From NCBI GenBank assembly GCA_009903905.1, contig WYEI01000194.1, forward strand, positions 1 through 7,395: a DNA stretch of 7,395 nucleotides, in the 5' to 3' direction. Each line of letters starts with the position of its first letter. Position 1 is the first letter of the stretch. This document shows positions 6,906 to 7,395 of the stretch, in pieces. This DNA is from Pyrobaculum sp. (GTDB taxonomy: Archaea > Thermoproteota > Thermoprotei > Thermoproteales > Thermoproteaceae). Below the pieces are notes generated by a model. The model was not told where the DNA came from, made no database searches, and worked only from the letters and a program-made list of their open reading frames with translations. A program made the translations under genes and the position numbers.

Positions 6906-6934
6906 TATATATTCTGTCGTGGAATGGTCTTATC

Positions 6935-6953
6935 CTCGACTAGATGCGTCGAG
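6935..6953. repeat. Perfect 6-bp inverted repeat upstream of the mcrB promoter
   Basis: CTCGAC (6935-6940) and GTCGAG (6948-6953) are exact inverted copies separated by seven bases, centred about 66 bases upstream of the mcrB ATG and upstream of its TATA-like box. On the plus strand it is followed by AATTTTT, which would resemble a hairpin terminator, but no plus-strand gene ends here. A dimeric regulator site is the other reading. The symmetry is seen; the role is unknown. Confidence 0.35.
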
Positions 6954-7088
6954 AATTTTTGCTGTCTTAAAGGTTCTTTTTTCTCGGAGAAGCTGCTACG
7001 CAGAAAGTCATAAGGCACCTAAGTCCGTGTGTCCTCATATAATAACCTTAACGCTATTTTGAGATAGAACATACGCTGTTAATCGCAA

Positions 7089-7201
7089 ACGGCTCTTGTT
7101 GGAGCGAGGCTGGGGGCGCGTCACGCGGCCGCGGGCTTTGGGCTCCTGCGCTGCGGGTCCGCGGGCCGTTGGGGGCGACTGTCTTTCGGCGCCTCGGCGT
7201 G
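7089..7201. other. Very GC-rich non-coding segment
   Basis: About 75% GC by hand count over 7091-7200, beginning abruptly after a stretch of about 37%. It contains a GCGGCCGC palindrome and short direct repeats of the CCGCGGGC type. The minus frame that continues after the stop of the right-hand gene ends at a TGA with no recognisable protein, and no tRNA T-loop or C/D-box motifs were found on either strand. It is either the trailer of the right-hand gene or a structured RNA that cannot be identified by eye. Confidence 0.4.
7179..7193 (+). repeat. Right copy of the imperfect 15-bp direct repeat
   Basis: CTGTCTTTCGGCGCC matches the left copy at 172-186 except for AA against GG in the middle. 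It lies in the GC-rich trailer of the right-hand flanking gene, about 90 bases outside the AT-rich block and in the same orientation as the left copy. A boundary mark of an inserted segment is possible; chance similarity is not excluded. Confidence 0.25.
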
Positions 7202-7209
7202 CTACGCCG
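7195..7209. repeat. Hairpin over the stop codon of the right-hand flanking gene
   Basis: CGGCGT (7195-7200) and ACGCCG (7204-7209) form a perfect six-base-pair stem with a three-base loop. It overlaps the TAG stop (7204-7202) of the minus-strand gene. A competing pairing, CTCGGC (7193-7198) with GCCGAG (7217-7222), is also possible. No T-run follows on the minus strand, so a terminator role is doubtful; protection of the mRNA 3' end is an alternative. Confidence 0.3.
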
Positions 7210-7395
7210 GCATTGGGCCGAGCCCTATCTTCCTCCTGTATTCGCCGTATGTCTCCATGACTTTTTCGTGCCACCTGTCTAGGCCTTCTGGGCTTTTGGG
7301 GTAGTCCAGGTACATGTCCCCTATCTTCTTGGCGTACTGCATGGCGTTGTACAGCTTCATCAGGAGGCCCGGCCTGGCGGCGAACTGGAGCGCTA
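7202..7395 (-). CDS. Unrecognised protein, C-terminal fragment
   Basis: The last 63 codons of a minus-strand gene run from 7393 to a TAG at 7204-7202; the 5' part is outside the window. The fragment includes LLMKLYNAMQYAKKIGDMYL, then DYPKSPEGLDRWHEKV and METYGEYRRKIGLGPMPA. Codon use (GCC, AAG, CTG, ATG, TAC) and the balanced helical, charged-aromatic composition make it a convincing real coding end, rather than a chance frame. I do not recognise the family. It looks like a soluble protein, with no membrane segment in this part. It lies beyond the AT-rich block and the GC-rich trailer, so it is probably a host flanking gene and not part of the defence operons. A competing frame across 7035-7274 has an Arg/Pro-rich product typical of a shadow. 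Confidence 0.65.
   Translation of the reverse strand, partial: ALQFAARPGLLMKLYNAMQYAKKIGDMYLDYPKSPEGLDRWHEKVMETYGEYRRKIGLGPMPA

Larger units (their letters stand above)
6879..7088. other. AT-rich intergenic stretch upstream of mcrB
   Basis: No gene was found here. The stretch is AT-rich (about 35-45% GC per 60-base line by hand count) and continues the AT-rich block that begins inside mcrB near 6430. It holds the mcrB TATA-like box, a perfect inverted repeat at 6935-6953, a pyrimidine run at 6974-6984 and a TATA-like CATATAATAA at 7035-7044 on the plus strand with no convincing gene behind it. Short open frames in it lack recognisable content. Confidence 0.6.

Noticed and set aside
6935..6960. 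Hairpin plus T-run as a plus-strand intrinsic terminator
   Set aside because: No plus-strand gene or credible promoter precedes it, so the terminator reading has nothing to terminate; kept only as an inverted repeat.
7089..7201. A possible tRNA or C/D-box guide RNA in the GC-rich segment
   Set aside because: No GGTTC-type T-loop, no acceptor pairing and no TGATGA/CTGA boxes were found on either strand.
7035..7274. A 79-codon minus-strand frame at the right end
   Set aside because: Arg/Pro/Ala-rich product in the wrong frame relative to the convincing coding end at 7202-7395.

Overview
The window looks like accessory DNA from a hyperthermophilic crenarchaeon, probably of the Thermoproteales (Pyrobaculum/Thermoproteus type). 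Three things point there: GC-rich coding sequence heavy in AGG/ATA/CTC codons; TATA-like boxes about 24 bases before start codons without Shine-Dalgarno sites, which fits leaderless mRNAs; and archaeal-type McrB reader domains. The taxon is an inference. No rRNA, tRNA, CRISPR array, transposase or integrase was seen.

Layout, left to right. Bases 1-145 are the 3' end of an alpha/beta-hydrolase (esterase) gene on +, closed by a hairpin that could stop transcription from both sides. Bases 221-2898 are a two-gene minus-strand operon: an atypical McrB-like AAA+ ATPase, then a PD-(D/E)XK nuclease whose start overlaps the ATPase stop as GTGA (system 1). A plus-strand gene at 2928-3812 starts 29 bases from that operon and encodes a cysteine-rich protein of the phage GP88 type. 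Its stop overlaps, tail to tail, the end of a second minus-strand operon (3809-6878): a textbook McrB-type GTPase with an N-terminal EVE/PUA-like domain, followed by a textbook McrC (system 2). Bases 6879-7201 hold no gene that I can support; the first part is AT-rich and the second very GC-rich. Bases 7202-7395 are the 3' end of an unrecognised minus-strand gene.

How it works together. Both operons have the logic of modification-dependent (type IV) restriction. A reader domain on the ATPase recognises modified or otherwise distinctive nucleic acid, the AAA+ ring uses nucleotide hydrolysis for translocation, and the McrC-type partner cuts. The two systems have different reader domains and different motor signatures, so they may cover different invaders. 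The GP88-like protein, of unknown function with a probable Fe-S or metal site, sits between them and shares a promoter region with system 1. It is the least expected member of this small defence island.

The most notable signals are the paired McrBC-type systems around a GP88-like gene, system 1's departures from the McrBC norm, an AT-rich block (about 37% GC against roughly 60% around it) that covers the EVE domain and upstream region of mcrB2, and a weak 13-of-15 direct repeat flanking the whole island.
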